A stretch of 64,000 nt of DNA, taken from positions 506,501 through 570,500 of the forward strand of contig VWRR01000005.1 in NCBI GenBank assembly GCA_013995675.1, given 5' to 3'. The DNA comes from Cyanidiococcus yangmingshanensis (lineage: Eukaryota; Rhodophyta; Bangiophyceae; Cyanidiales; Cyanidiaceae). The position numbers and the translations under genes were made by a program. Within the stretch, counting starts at the first letter, position 1. Every line of letters begins with the position of its first letter. The notes under the pieces were generated by a model. It did not search any database. It was given only the letters and a program-made list of their open reading frames with translations, and was not told the origin of the DNA. This document shows positions 40,625 through 50,687 of the stretch, piece by piece.

Positions 40625-43600
40625 ATGTTCGTGGTGAATGGACGAGTCGCTGTTCGGCAGCCGAAGCCGAAGAGCAGCGACACCGTCCTGGTTTCCCAAA
40701 CTGTTCTAGGCTTCGCGTGGGACCGCAGGTGCTGCTCGCTTCCGCTTCAGCGACGGTTGCGCATTATGGGCCAGCATCGGAGAGAGGGCGTTCGTATGAG
40801 TCTCTTTGGGGCACCTCGCTGGTTTGCTCAAAGGTCCGGCTCGTCCTCAGCCCGAGCCAGTGTGGAGACCGAGCTTTCGCGAGATCGCATCAGGGATTCA
40901 GCCGTGGCAAAGTACTGGGATGTGCTGCTAGATACGAACGCTCTGGAAGCTCAACTGGAGCAGCTTAGCGATCAGGAGCTCGCAGCCAAGACAAGGGCCT
41001 TGCGGCAACGCGCAGAGGCAAGCGATGGAGCACTGCGACTGGCAGAGGTGTTCGCGACAGTAAGGGAAGCCGCGCGTAGGACGCTTGGTATGCGACCTTT
41101 TGACGTCCAAATCCTGGGAGGTCTGGCGCTTTTTCATGGCTGTGTCGCTGAAATAGCTACCGGTGAGGGCAAAACGCTTGTGGCTACGCTTCCAGCATGC
41201 GCAGCTGCTCTGTCGGGCCGCGGCTCTGTTCTCATCGTCACCGTGAATGACTATCTCTGTCGTCGTGACTTTGAGAACATGGGACCACTCTATCGCTTTC
41301 TGGGCCTCTCCGTCGGTTGTGTGACGAGCACGACCACCCGACCGGAACGTCAACATGCTTACGCCTGCGATGTAACCTACGTCACCAATGCAGAGCTTGG
41401 ATTTGATTACCTACGAGATCACCTGGTGATGAATGCAACGGATCAGGTACTCATGAATGGTAAGCCCTTCTTTTTTTGTCTGCTAGACGAGGCAGATTCG
41501 ATCATGATTGACGAGGCTCGTACACCGCTGATTATATCGCAGGCTGCGGATGCGCCAGCGGAGAAGTATGCCAGGGCAGCGCAGTTGGCTGAGCAACTCC
41601 AGCGTGGTCGTGACTATACGGTTTACGAAAAGGAGCGCAATGTCACCCTGAGCGGCACTGGGTACAAGGCGTGTGAAAGGGCGCTCAAAGTGCCGACATT
41701 GTTTGCTTCTAAGGGATCCGTGGGCACCTTTTGTGCTAAACGCGCTCAAAGCCAAAGAGCTGTATCGTCGCGATATAGACTATATCGTTCGAGATGGACA
41801 GATCTCTATTGTAGACGAGTTCACCGGTCGAGTCTTGCAAGGACGACGCTGGTCTGAGGGGCTCCACCAGGCCATCGAGGCGAAAGAGGGACTCGTTGTT
41901 CGCACAGAGCCACGAACGGTGGCCTCGATCTCCTACCAGTCGTTCTTTCGGTTGTTCCCTCGTTTGGCGGGTATGACGGGCACTGCGTCAACGGATGCAA
42001 AGGAAATACATGACATCTACAGCCTCAAGGTGGTGGTCGTCCCGACCGCGTTGCCGAACGTTCGTCGAGATTACCCCGATGCGGTGTTCCGCACCCGTCG
42101 TGGCAAGTTGCAGGCTGTTGCTGCAGAGATTCGTCGCCTGCACAAACGAAAGGCTCCAGTACTCGTTGGAACGACCAGTATCGATGCGAGCGAGCAAATC
42201 AGTGCCCTGCTCCTTGAAGGCGACCCTGTCCCGCATGAGGTCTTGAACGCTCGTCCGGAAAACGCTGAACGAGAGAATGAGATTGTTGCTCAGGCAGGAA
42301 GATTGAGGGCAGTCACCATTGCGACCAACATGGCTGGCCGCGGGACCGATATCATGCTGGGTGGTAACATGGCGATTCTTTCTCGCAGCCTTTTACAGGA
42401 GCGACTCTGGCAAACCTTACAATCCGATGAAGACGAATCTTCGGAGCGTAGCGCGACATCGATAGATCGCCTCTTGCCGTCGTTAAGTGAGTCAGAACTG
42501 CGAACGATTACGGACCTCTGCGAGCAAGTCGCGAATGTGCTACGTCCATACTGCTCGGCAGACGTTAAGCGGCACACGGCTGGAGGAGGCCTCCGTGAAT
42601 GGCTCCATCGACTCATGTTGCGAGCGCTTGAACTCGACGATCGGAAAGAGACATTTCCCGAACTGGCAACCAGTACAGTCAAGGATGCATTACAGCGTTT
42701 ACAGGCGCTTTTGCGACCAGCCATGGAGTCGGAACGGGAGATGATTCTCGAGCTCGGCGGGTTGCACATCATCGGCACCGAAAGACATGAGTCTCGTCGA
42801 GTCGATAACCAACTTCGCGGTCGAGCCGGTCGTCAGGGCGATCCTGGTTGCTCACGGTTCTTCCTGTCTCTGGAGGATCCGCTATTCCGGGTCTTTGGCG
42901 GTGATCGTATCGCCCGCCTAGCGGAAGCATTCCGCTTGGATGAAACGACCCCGATCGAGAGTGCTCAGGTCGCGCGTACGCTTGACAATGTCCAGACCAA
43001 TATTGAGCAGTATTATGCGGATATTCGGAAGCAACTCTTTGCTTACGATGAAGTGCTTGCTAAGCAGCGCACTGTCCTCTACAAGCAAAGAAACCGCCTC
43101 CTTATCGCTGGTGGGAAACAACTCTTTGGTGAGGGCGTCCTAGCGGATACCGCTTTGGGAGGTCTCGTCGGAGAATGGATTCGCGCCACCATTGACGAGA
43201 TCATTCGAGTCAATCAACGAGATGCATCGAAATGTATTCGCAAGTTGATGGAATTCTTCCCGGGTACCGAGTTGGACGAAAGCATGCTCCAGGCTGAGAA
43301 AGGTACTCAACGGATCATCGAGGCTGTAGGGTATCGACTGTTGCAACAACGCAGGACCATGGAGCAGGTTGCACCAGAACAGGACGTGGCTGTTTTTCGC
43401 TATTTGGCGCTCACTCAGCACGACCAGCTGTGGAGCGAACACTTGCGAAAACTGGCCTTGTTACGAGACATGTCGGCGCTGCAGTCACTTCGTCAGGTGG
43501 ATCCTCTACAACAGTACCAGAGCGATGGCTTTGTACTCTTTGAAGAGATGCTGAGCCAGATACGTCGCAACACGATCTATTCATTCTTTCTCTACACGCC

Positions 43601-43628
43601 ACTGGGAACAGCGAATAGGCACCAGTAG
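40625..43628 (+). CDS. secA2: Nucleus-encoded SecA preprotein translocase ATPase (SecA2-like), one frame change
   Basis: About 1,000 residues. SecA drives protein export through SecY in bacteria and plastids. The ATG at 40625 gives a 57-residue leader that could be a transit peptide; another ATG at 40796 (MSLFGAPRWFAQ) is possible. In order: RPFDVQILGGLALFHG, Walker A EIATGEGKTLVA, VTVNDYLCRRDFENMG, GFDYLRDHLV, Walker B LLDEADSIMIDEARTPLIIS, the preprotein cross-linking domain, then LNALKAKELYRRDIDYIVRD and IVDEFTGRVLQGRRWSEGLH. Motor domain 2 follows with TNMAGRGTDIMLGGN and LRGRAGRQGDPGCSRFFLSL. There is no C-terminal zinc-binding tail (CxC...CC). One extra G in GGG at 41713-41715 breaks the frame: ALKVPTLFAS continues as DPWAPFVLNALKAKEL. 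Red-algal plastid genomes usually encode their own SecA, so this is probably a second, SecA2-type protein. Confidence 0.9.
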
Positions 43629-44134
43629 GGGCCAGAACCTCGTCAGCATGAACAGTAGTACCGTAGCTTGAACGATTCGATTGTCTCTGTGTGCCAAGAA
43701 CGGAGAGCACTGGCGCAGGCTGATGGGTGCTTCGTGCTTTCGTATCACGCCGAGCAGTGGATATCGTTGGAACCAGACATCCAAACTCTCTGTTCGAATA
43801 CAGTTGCTGGGGCAGGATCGTAGACGGCTCTGGCAACGCATTCTAGAGAGCCCTGGCTCCAGTTGAGGGAATCCAGCAAGCTGGTTGTACCACTGGAGGG
43901 TACGACCACAGCATCCCGTATGGACGCTCTATGGCAATCGAGTCAGGCAACGAGCTCCACATCCCTGATCCGTTGCTACCGCCGCCGTTTCTTTCGTTGC
44001 CAGAAATCAGTCTTTGGAGATCGATCCAAAACTAGACAACCTGGTTCGTTTCTTCTCTACTGAACTGGTTTCGGGGCCAGATAAAGCCCGATACACAGTC
44101 ACGAGGTTGGCATTCGAAATGTCCGTGCCATCGT
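43629..44134. other. Spacer between convergent SecA and PAF-acetylhydrolase-like genes
   Basis: Plus-strand pieces in changing frames look partly protein-like (LDNLVRFFSTELVSGPDKAR just before 44142), but an end-to-end gene cannot be supported. Nothing else recognised. Confidence 0.35.
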
Positions 44135-45250
44135 TTATTTGAATCGATTCACAAGATCTCTATGACGCGCGAGGAGACGGTTGAAATGTTCCTGGTCGTC
44201 ACCCAAAAAAGCTTGAATCAGTTCAGTCTGTACATCAAAAAGGCGGTCAGGATCGTTACGAGAAGCAAGTCGCACGAGACGCACGAAAACTCTTGGCAAG
44301 CGGTGCTCGAAATCCGACTGAACTTGATGAGCCGCTCCGAGCAACACCAAGCGATGAACCGCCGGCCATGTCTGCAGTGCTCTTCTCTCCACAGGGGTCA
44401 AACGCTTCAAGAAGAGACCGTTGATGATCATGAGCGTGGACGCTGGCTCAGCAGCTGGCGCTGGTACCCTCCCATCGGCCTGGAGTAGCGGCCAGAGCCA
44501 TGGATCCAATAAAATACAATGTTTCAAGGGGACACCCACCGCTTGGGAGGAGAGACACCAGCGCACGACTGTCGCACCACCGAACGAGTGTCCGCACAGT
44601 GTCACCTGTTGGGGGTCGACTGCTTGAAGCAAGCTCTCCAGTAGCGCGTCCTCTGCAGAATCAGACGTCACTCCGTTGAGCCATTCGATGACTCGTTGAA
44701 TCTCTCGGCAACGCTGGTCCAGCTGCTCCTGACGAATGTGTCGTCGTTTGGACTCGGAATCGTCAGGGGTCGGCGCCTGGTAGTAAAGCGGTGTCCCAGA
44801 TACCGTCAGCGTGGCGGAAGCGCTCCCGTCCTGATGCTCCAAGGCCAGTACCAAGCAGCCGTGCGACGCTAGCGAACAGCACAGCTTGGCATACGCTGTG
44901 GCGGTTCCACCGAGCCCATGGGAGAAGATCACCACTGGCAAGCGTCTACTGACATCTGGGTTGAGATTTTCCACAGCCTCCATGCGTAGCGATCCGAAGA
45001 GAAGCCCAAACAACCATCGAGCAGGTCGGACGTCTAGTCCCAGAAACCTTGCATATCCACGCAAGTACACCGACTGGGGGTCTGGTATCCAGCGAGCCCG
45101 CTGAGCGCTATCGCCCTCCGACTGAACAGCAACTATTGCCGGATAGAAGACGCGGACATTGACGTCCGTTCCGATCCAGCGCACAGTCGTCCCGACTGGA
45201 CTGGAACCAAACAAACCAACCGTTGCTGAAGGCGCTCCACCAGCACCCAT
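44135..45250 (-). CDS. Platelet-activating-factor acetylhydrolase-like lipase
   Basis: A 371-residue alpha/beta-hydrolase from the ATG at 45250; an in-frame TTG at 45319 would add 23. PAF-AH enzymes (Lp-PLA2 type) cleave short or oxidised sn-2 acyl chains from phospholipids. Visible features are TTVRWIGTDVNVRVFYPA near the start, the oxyanion-hole segment LPVVIFSHGLGGTATAYAKL, SHGCLVLALEHQDGSA, the nucleophile motif VTLCGHSFGGATVVRWCLS, the catalytic Asp region HCILLDPWLWPLL and the likely catalytic His in LVLLGAAHQVQSDFEHR. No clear signal peptide is seen, so it is probably intracellular, like PAF-AH II. The frame is intact. It converges with SecA. Confidence 0.87.
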   Translation of the reverse strand: MGAGGAPSATVGLFGSSPVGTTVRWIGTDVNVRVFYPAIVAVQSEGDSAQRARWIPDPQSVYLRGYARFLGLDVRPARWLFGLLFGSLRMEAVENLNPDVSRRLPVVIFSHGLGGTATAYAKLCCSLASHGCLVLALEHQDGSASATLTVSGTPLYYQAPTPDDSESKRRHIRQEQLDQRCREIQRVIEWLNGVTSDSAEDALLESLLQAVDPQQVTLCGHSFGGATVVRWCLSSQAVGVPLKHCILLDPWLWPLLQADGRVPAPAAEPASTLMIINGLFLKRLTPVERRALQTWPAVHRLVLLGAAHQVQSDFEHRLPRVFVRLVRLASRNDPDRLFDVQTELIQAFLGDDQEHFNRLLARHRDLVNRFK

Positions 45251-45517
45251 TCGGAACTTAGTGAGGCGTTCGTATCGGCCAAAAAAATGCGTATACTTAT
45301 CCCTAACCCACCTTGTCAATGAATTCGTCGTTTCTACGACTCAACCAAGATGCTCTCTCACTAAACTAACCAGAGTTCATGGACGAAGGCGTCGCATACT
45401 GGGAGCGTTGCGAGAACGAGACGGAAAGAGACCGCAACCCGTGCCGAGTAGGTTGATCGTTCGTCGGTGCCCTCTCTGGTACGGAAATCACAGCGCTCTG
45501 TTCCAAAAGGTCACGAG

Positions 45518-46705
45518 ATGAGCGCTCCTATCGATGCAAAAACCTACATTGAACAGAGAGCTGCAAGTGAACCGGAGTTATACGCGCAAGTAAGTGATCT
45601 TTACCAGAAGCGGTTATGGCACCAGCTAACGCAGCATATTGTGGCCCTGATCGAGCACTGGCAGGAAGGTGGCGTTCAGAGCGAGCTCGCGCTAAGCTTC
45701 TACCACAGCTTTCTCCGTGATTTTGAGACGCGACTGAACCCGCTTTCGCTTGCCCAGATCGTGGTTGGTCTCTCTCGTTTGGTTTACCGGCAAGATGCGA
45801 AGAACGCGATCGTTTTCCTACGTCATACGCTCGGTGAAAAGGGTCATATCGAGCGCAACGTTGCCGCTCGGACGCTGTACACATCCGAGCTGGTCCGTCT
45901 ACTACTCCGAACCGGTGACGCTGCTGATCTGGAAGAGGCGGGACGGTTACAAGCCGAGGCAGCGAGCCTGGTTGCTGCCGCTGCCGGAGCACTTGATCCG
46001 GCAGTAAGTTCGGCGTACTATCGCGCAGCCAGCGACTACTACAAGGTTATGGGCTCTGCCGCTGATTTTTATCGTCATGCACTAGCGTTTCTCTCCTGTA
46101 CACCGACGGAGGTGCTCTCACCAGATGAGCGAGTTGAATGGGCTCTGGATATCGGCATGGCAGCGTTATTGGGAAAGGATATTTACAACCTTGGTGAGGT
46201 GCGCCAGTGTGAAGTGATTCGCGCACTCGCTGATCAAGCCGAGACGGACTGGTTTTATCGTCTGCTGGTGGCGTTTGAAACCGGCAACATTGAAGTGTTT
46301 GAGCGTATGGTAGCGCATCAAGTCGCTGAGCCGCGCATCCAGGAGATGTTACACACCAACATGACGATGTTGTCGCAGAAAATTCGCCTGTTGCGGTTCA
46401 TGCGTCTGGCGGCTTTTGATGCGACCTATGCTGGAAGAATTCCGTTCGCAGACGCTGCCGCCGAGTGCCAAGTAGCACTCGATGAGGTTGAGCATATGGT
46501 CATGAAGGCCTTGTCGGAAGGCCTTGTGCAAGGCTCCATCGATCAAGTCGATCAAATAATTATCATAACACACGTCCAACCGCGTGTACTCGATCGACAG
46601 GATGTGGCCAAAATGGTTGGTTATCTGGAATCATGGGAGAAACGCACGGATGAGATGTTGCACGGTCTCCAGAGCGAGTCGCAGGAGCTCCTCTCACCCA
46701 CCTGA
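45518..46705 (+). CDS. RPN9: 26S proteasome regulatory subunit RPN9/PSMD13
   Basis: A 395-residue lid subunit from the ATG at 45518 (an in-frame ATG at 45467 adds 17 residues). RPN9 holds the proteasome lid together by its PCI domain. The helical N-terminal part reads AQVSDLYQKRLWHQLTQHIV and LSFYHSFLRDFETRLNPLSL. YYRAASDYYKVMGSAADFYR and HALAFLSCTPTEVLSPDERV match the PSMD13 stretch SYYKDALRFLGC. MAALLGKDIYNLGEVRQ matches GLLGEGVFNFGELL. The C-terminal PCI/winged-helix segment reads MVMKALSEGLVQGSIDQVDQ and HVQPRVLDRQDVAKMVGYLE, diagnostic for this subunit. The frame is intact and of normal length. Confidence 0.95.
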   Translation: MSAPIDAKTYIEQRAASEPELYAQVSDLYQKRLWHQLTQHIVALIEHWQEGGVQSELALSFYHSFLRDFETRLNPLSLAQIVVGLSRLVYRQDAKNAIVFLRHTLGEKGHIERNVAARTLYTSELVRLLLRTGDAADLEEAGRLQAEAASLVAAAAGALDPAVSSAYYRAASDYYKVMGSAADFYRHALAFLSCTPTEVLSPDERVEWALDIGMAALLGKDIYNLGEVRQCEVIRALADQAETDWFYRLLVAFETGNIEVFERMVAHQVAEPRIQEMLHTNMTMLSQKIRLLRFMRLAAFDATYAGRIPFADAAAECQVALDEVEHMVMKALSEGLVQGSIDQVDQIIIITHVQPRVLDRQDVAKMVGYLESWEKRTDEMLHGLQSESQELLSPT

Positions 46706-47631
46706 TGGTTCGATTCCGACAAATGTAATGGAGTCGTTGAAAACCGTAGAGGGTGCAGATATTTGCGCCCAGCACGACAGTGTCGACCTCGGGAACGACG
46801 GTTGGTATGCCATCCACGATAAGACTTTCCAGGATTGGAGCTGTCGAGCCTGATCGAGGGCGTGCTTTCCGCGGAAACGGTACACAACTTGAGGCTCGCT
46901 GATCCATCAGGTTTGCAGACTTGGCTGTCTCAAGTCGAGACGCCCAAACAGCGGACCTTGAATCCGAGGCATGCTCGCTCATTGGTAGCCGCGAGTGATG
47001 GTATTGTGAAACCGTTATAGGTGGTTGTGAAGTTTGGCAGCGCCTAGAGGTGCAGCAAGTCCCAGGTTCAGAGCGGTGTTAGAAACAATGTTTGCTGTCC
47101 AGCATGTCGCCTGGTATTCTGCTGGGTTCGTACCGATAGGCGGCACCATCGGCTTCTGTCACCGAATGACCCGTTCAGCTTGAAGCGGCCGGCTGGAACG
47201 CTTTTTTTTTCATTTGTGTTTGATCTGTGGTCTTCCGGTCTTGGCAAAAACACAATATGAGGACATGTTCAGCAACTGATCGAGTCCTGCTTCTGTTTAT
47301 GTAGGTCGCCGGGCTGGGAACGTGAGGGGTAACCCGACGATCTGTTCATGCTCAGGGCAAGGTGATTCCCATAGCGAAGGAGAACGCGATCTCTTGGTCA
47401 TTTCTGTGCTCATTTCACGCGGACAATAAATAGATGCAGCCGAACTCGTGCTCGTATCGAATCGGTATCTAGTGACTCTCTCTATGGACGGATGCTATTC
47501 GACAACGCCTGTCAACACGGATACCCCGGTAAAGTTCTTTCGACGCCGTTTGGTATGCGAAACCAGGAGAAATTGCTATCGGTCAAGAAACCGCAAGCTC
47601 CTCGACACAATTTTTGCCCATTCTACTTTTG
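46706..47631. other. Intergenic, no supported gene
   Basis: Short frames only. A minus-strand frame at 46982-46563 has a stretch (PTVVPEVDTVVLGANICTL) faintly like eIF2B subunits but lacks the rest of the domain. I do not call it. A T-rich run lies at 47201-47215. Confidence 0.4.
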
Positions 47632-48312
47632 CTAGAACGGTAATCCGTACAAGCTCTGGGCTATTTCCAGCAGAATCTCCCCGGTATTGAGGAACCGACC
47701 AAAACCTTGAGGATCAATGACCGATTCCGGAACAGCTCGTTTGCCTAGATGCTCAATCCATCTTAATTCTTCATCTCTGGTAAAGAAGTTGACGCTACAA
47801 ACGAGTGTCCGAACGTCTATCCCGATGAACCAGAGTAGAAGAAAGCGGGTGACACGCTTCCACGGGGCAAACCGAAGGCGACCAACCCAATGGAGAGCGC
47901 GCTGGCCCGTAGTCGCCCACTTTGGTGAAACGAGAGCGCTCTGTGTGTCTCGTAAGGTCATGCCCTTGGACAAGAAACTTTCCATTTGATCAAGGTATTC
48001 TAGGAGAACGATGTAGATCGGCGTTACGATGAGCGCATTCGAAATCCAGCTCAGCACAAGGCGACGAAGCCTATTGCAGTAGCTGAAACCACACAATTCG
48101 TAAAGCTCCACAAGCTCTCGGCAACCCAACGGAACCAGGATCAGACTTAGCGGTGCCGCGTTCAAAAGACCCGCCAAGATGAGTACTGCACCGATTTTAT
48201 AGAACGAGAACAAGAGAGCAATCGCCAGACCCTTCACGACTAGGTAGAGACGCAGCGTCGCTGAAAACCAGCTAGACCTTTGAGAGCCTTTCCGAGGCAA
48301 CCGTAGAATCAT
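47632..48312 (-). CDS. Multi-pass membrane protein, family not recognised
   Basis: A 226-residue protein from the ATG at 48312. After a basic start (MILRLPRKGSQR), hydrophobic segments cover residues 20-45 (LYLVVKGLAIALLFSFYKIG), 46-63 (VLILAGLLNAAPLSLILVPL), 88-108 (WISNALIVTPIYIVLLEYL) and about 155-170 (FLLLWFIGIDVRTLVCSV). The C-terminal 55 residues are soluble (FTRDEELRWIEHLGKRAVPE). No signature is recognised. Arrangement and intact frame favour a real gene. It diverges from the S-formylglutathione hydrolase gene, with about 125-230 bases between starts. Confidence 0.6.
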   Translation of the reverse strand: MILRLPRKGSQRSSWFSATLRLYLVVKGLAIALLFSFYKIGAVLILAGLLNAAPLSLILVPLGCRELVELYELCGFSYCNRLRRLVLSWISNALIVTPIYIVLLEYLDQMESFLSKGMTLRDTQSALVSPKWATTGQRALHWVGRLRFAPWKRVTRFLLLWFIGIDVRTLVCSVNFFTRDEELRWIEHLGKRAVPESVIDPQGFGRFLNTGEILLEIAQSLYGLPF

Positions 48313-48545
48313 CTTGAACCATCAGCACTCCCAGCACAAGCAAGTTTCTTCAAGCCCCGCAAGCGAGACACAAAAACTTTACCGCAACAACTCTTGGGCT
48401 CCAGGGCCAACACCAATCACAGCGTCCAACCGAGACGATGCCACGGAGACAGCCGCAGCGTACGCCCAGTGCCGAGTCGGTCTCGTTACCGGGCGAGTTT
48501 GTGTTCTTGCCCTACGGGCAGTTCTCAAGTGAGCCTGAGGAACCA

Positions 48546-49436
48546 ATGTCGTCGGTAAACGAAGTTTCGTCGGTGCTATGTTTTGGTTGTCAAGTGAAGC
48601 AGTACCGTCACGTCTCCAAGGCACTAGGCGGTCTGGAGGCAGTGTTCTCCGTGATCGTCCCGCCGAGCCTCGACACTCGAGGACACGAACTGACCCCCGT
48701 TGTCTACTACCTAAGCGGTCTGACTTGTACCGATCAGAACTTTATTCAAAAGGCTGGCGCGTGCCGTGCAGCTGCTCGACTTAACCTGATTATCGTAGCC
48801 CCTGATACGAGTCCGCGTGGCGCTAGAGTCGCCGGCGAGGACGACGCCTACGACTTTGGCACAGGGGCAGGTTTCTACTTGAATGCAACTCAAGAGCCCT
48901 ACCGACCTTACTATCGTATGTACGACTATGTGGTTGAGGAGTTGCCTGCACTCATCGAAGAGCTTTTTCCTTCGCCGGCTGCTCCAGCGAGGCAGAGACG
49001 CTGCTCGATCACCGGTCACTCCATGGGTGGCCACGGTGCGCTTGTATGTGCTCTGCGTAACCCGGGCAAATACTGCTCGGTCTCAGCGTTTGCACCGATA
49101 GCGCATCCAAGCGTCTGTCCATGGGGTCAAAAAGCGTTCCGAGGCTATCTTGGGGGTATCGAAGCAGGCGAGATGTATGACGCAACGCTCCTGGTCGCTG
49201 ACCCAAGTCGAGTACAGGCATGTAACCTGGACGATATTCTGATTGATCAAGGCACGGCGGATCAATTTTGGTGTGAAGGGCAGCTACTTCCGGAAGACTT
49301 TGTTGCTGCGGCCAAGAACGCTGGTCAAAAAGTGACTTTGAGAATGCAGGAAGGCTACGATCACAGCTATTTCTTCGTGTCAACGTTTATAGAGGATCAT
49401 CTGGAATTTCACGCGAAGCGTCTCCGCGAGCGGTGA
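48546..49436 (+). CDS. S-formylglutathione hydrolase (esterase D)
   Basis: A 296-residue serine hydrolase that releases formate from S-formylglutathione in formaldehyde detoxification. I choose the ATG at 48546 because the product then matches the family length (about 285); an in-frame ATG at 48438 would add 36 residues. Family features in order are CFGCQVKQYRHVSKALGG, VVYYLSGLTCTDQNFIQKAG, VAPDTSPRGARVAGEDDAYD, FGTGAGFYLNATQEPYRPYY, the nucleophile CSITGHSMGGHGALVCALRN, SVSAFAPIAHPSVCPWGQKA, the Asp region ILIDQGTADQFW and the His region LRMQEGYDHSYFFVSTFI. The frame is intact. Probably cytosolic. Confidence 0.95.
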   Translation: MSSVNEVSSVLCFGCQVKQYRHVSKALGGLEAVFSVIVPPSLDTRGHELTPVVYYLSGLTCTDQNFIQKAGACRAAARLNLIIVAPDTSPRGARVAGEDDAYDFGTGAGFYLNATQEPYRPYYRMYDYVVEELPALIEELFPSPAAPARQRRCSITGHSMGGHGALVCALRNPGKYCSVSAFAPIAHPSVCPWGQKAFRGYLGGIEAGEMYDATLLVADPSRVQACNLDDILIDQGTADQFWCEGQLLPEDFVAAAKNAGQKVTLRMQEGYDHSYFFVSTFIEDHLEFHAKRLRER

Positions 49437-50216
49437 CGCGCTCAAGGTATCGCCCAACTTTGCGGTATGTCTTCGTGTTCCACCGATCGATCTACTGGAT
49501 GGTGAGCAGTCGATCGTTTGGGATGTTCAAGCGAATTGAGGCTCAGCGACTCGAGAACTGCCTTGATGGGAAACCGGACCGACTCGTTCGCTCCCAGAGC
49601 GCTGCATTCTGATCCGGGACAGATTCGTGCTGGATTGACGAAAGCCGCCTTGTGCACAGCTCCGCAACGACGGCCGACCGCAACGAAATCGCCACCGGAG
49701 TTTTCGTTCAGCAGGCGAGTCTAGGCAACCCCATCTCGAGTAATATTCGGTTTTTCCAAACGGACAAGCTCCATTGACAATGGATGAATTGGTGCGCGGC
49801 TTTTTCAAGTCGCGGCTGCTCGCCGGGAGCCGCATGCTCACTGCCACGATGGTCACCACCAATGATTCCTCTCGAAACATGTGTGGCACAATGATCGCAA
49901 ACGTTACTGAACGGAGTTGACAAGTCAATCGTATCTAATTTTTACTGAAACTTTGTAAAGAACGTGGAAAGTCGATCACGATTCTATGGATCTTACTCGA
50001 TCGCTTTGCGTTCGATCCGCTAGACCCAAGCACTGTCCTCGTGTATAACATACGGGAACATTTTTTCGAGATCTGATGACACGACACGTCGTTTTGCTCA
50101 TTCACCGCCAGACACCGATTCATCGCTGGTTCTCCACAAAGTTGCAGGCCATGGAGTTGTCCGCCTCAGCGATGTGCATCATCCCGGGACAAGGAGGTTG
50201 CCCTCGCGAATGTGGC
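49437..50216. other. Intergenic, no supported gene
   Basis: Minus-strand frames of 71-133 codons overlap at 49527-49928 with no recognisable domain. Nothing else seen before the tandem repeat. Confidence 0.45.
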
Positions 50217-50510
50217 GCACGAGCGGTCCATCAAGGCCATAAATGGACCATTTCGGTAATAGAGAACAAATGCGACAATCTTGATCTGTCTGCGTTCGTG
50301 GCTCGCGAATCGTTGACGACGCACGAGCGGTCCATCAAGGCCACAAATGGACCATTTCGGTAATAGAGAACAAATGCGACAATCTTGATCTGTCTGCGTT
50401 CGTGGCTCGCGAATCGTTGACGACGCACGAGCGGTCCATCAAGGCCACAAATGGACCATTTCAGTGATAGAGAACAAATGCGACAATCTTGATCTGTCTG
50501 CGTTCGTGGC
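50217..50510 (+). repeat. 104-bp tandem repeat, about 2.8 copies, each with a hairpin
   Basis: Units begin at 50217, 50321 and 50425 (GCACGAGCGGTCCATCAAGG). Each contains a perfect 7-base inverted repeat, GGTCCAT and ATGGACC, with an 11-base loop (50225-50249, 50329-50353, 50433-50457). The copies differ at only a few positions. The third unit is cut short near 50510. It ends about 180 bases before the ferredoxin-MBL start codon. Confidence 0.95.
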
Positions 50511-50687
50511 GACCGCCGGCGATCGTCGCCACGGTCAATCTCGAGTTTGATGACGTGTCCGTCAAGATCTCGACGCGGTAACGGGCTGCTTGCTTCTTTC
50601 GCTGGCCGCTTTTCGGGGTCGACAGCGCGCAGGCTCTTTTTAGTCTTCTTAAACTCTTCTCTTCTGGTTCATCAACGAATGTAGAAT
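50511..50687. promoter_or_regulatory. Upstream region of the ferredoxin-MBL gene
   Basis: Short spacer between the tandem repeat and the start codon; presumed promoter by position only. No specific element was recognised. Confidence 0.3.

Noticed and set aside
43647-44142. Possible stitched plus-strand gene before the PAF-acetylhydrolase-like gene
   Set aside because: Needs several free frame switches in 500 bases; such paths can be found in most random sequence, and no family motif supports it.
46700-46730. tRNA B-box-like GGTTCGATTCC
   Set aside because: The T-arm does not pair fully, there is no A box at the right distance, and it overlaps the RPN9 stop region.
46563-46982. eIF2B-like stretch on the minus strand (VPEVDTVVLGANICTL)
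   Set aside because: Only about 20 residues resemble the family. The NKIGT-type motif and the rest of the domain are missing, and part of the frame is antisense to RPN9.
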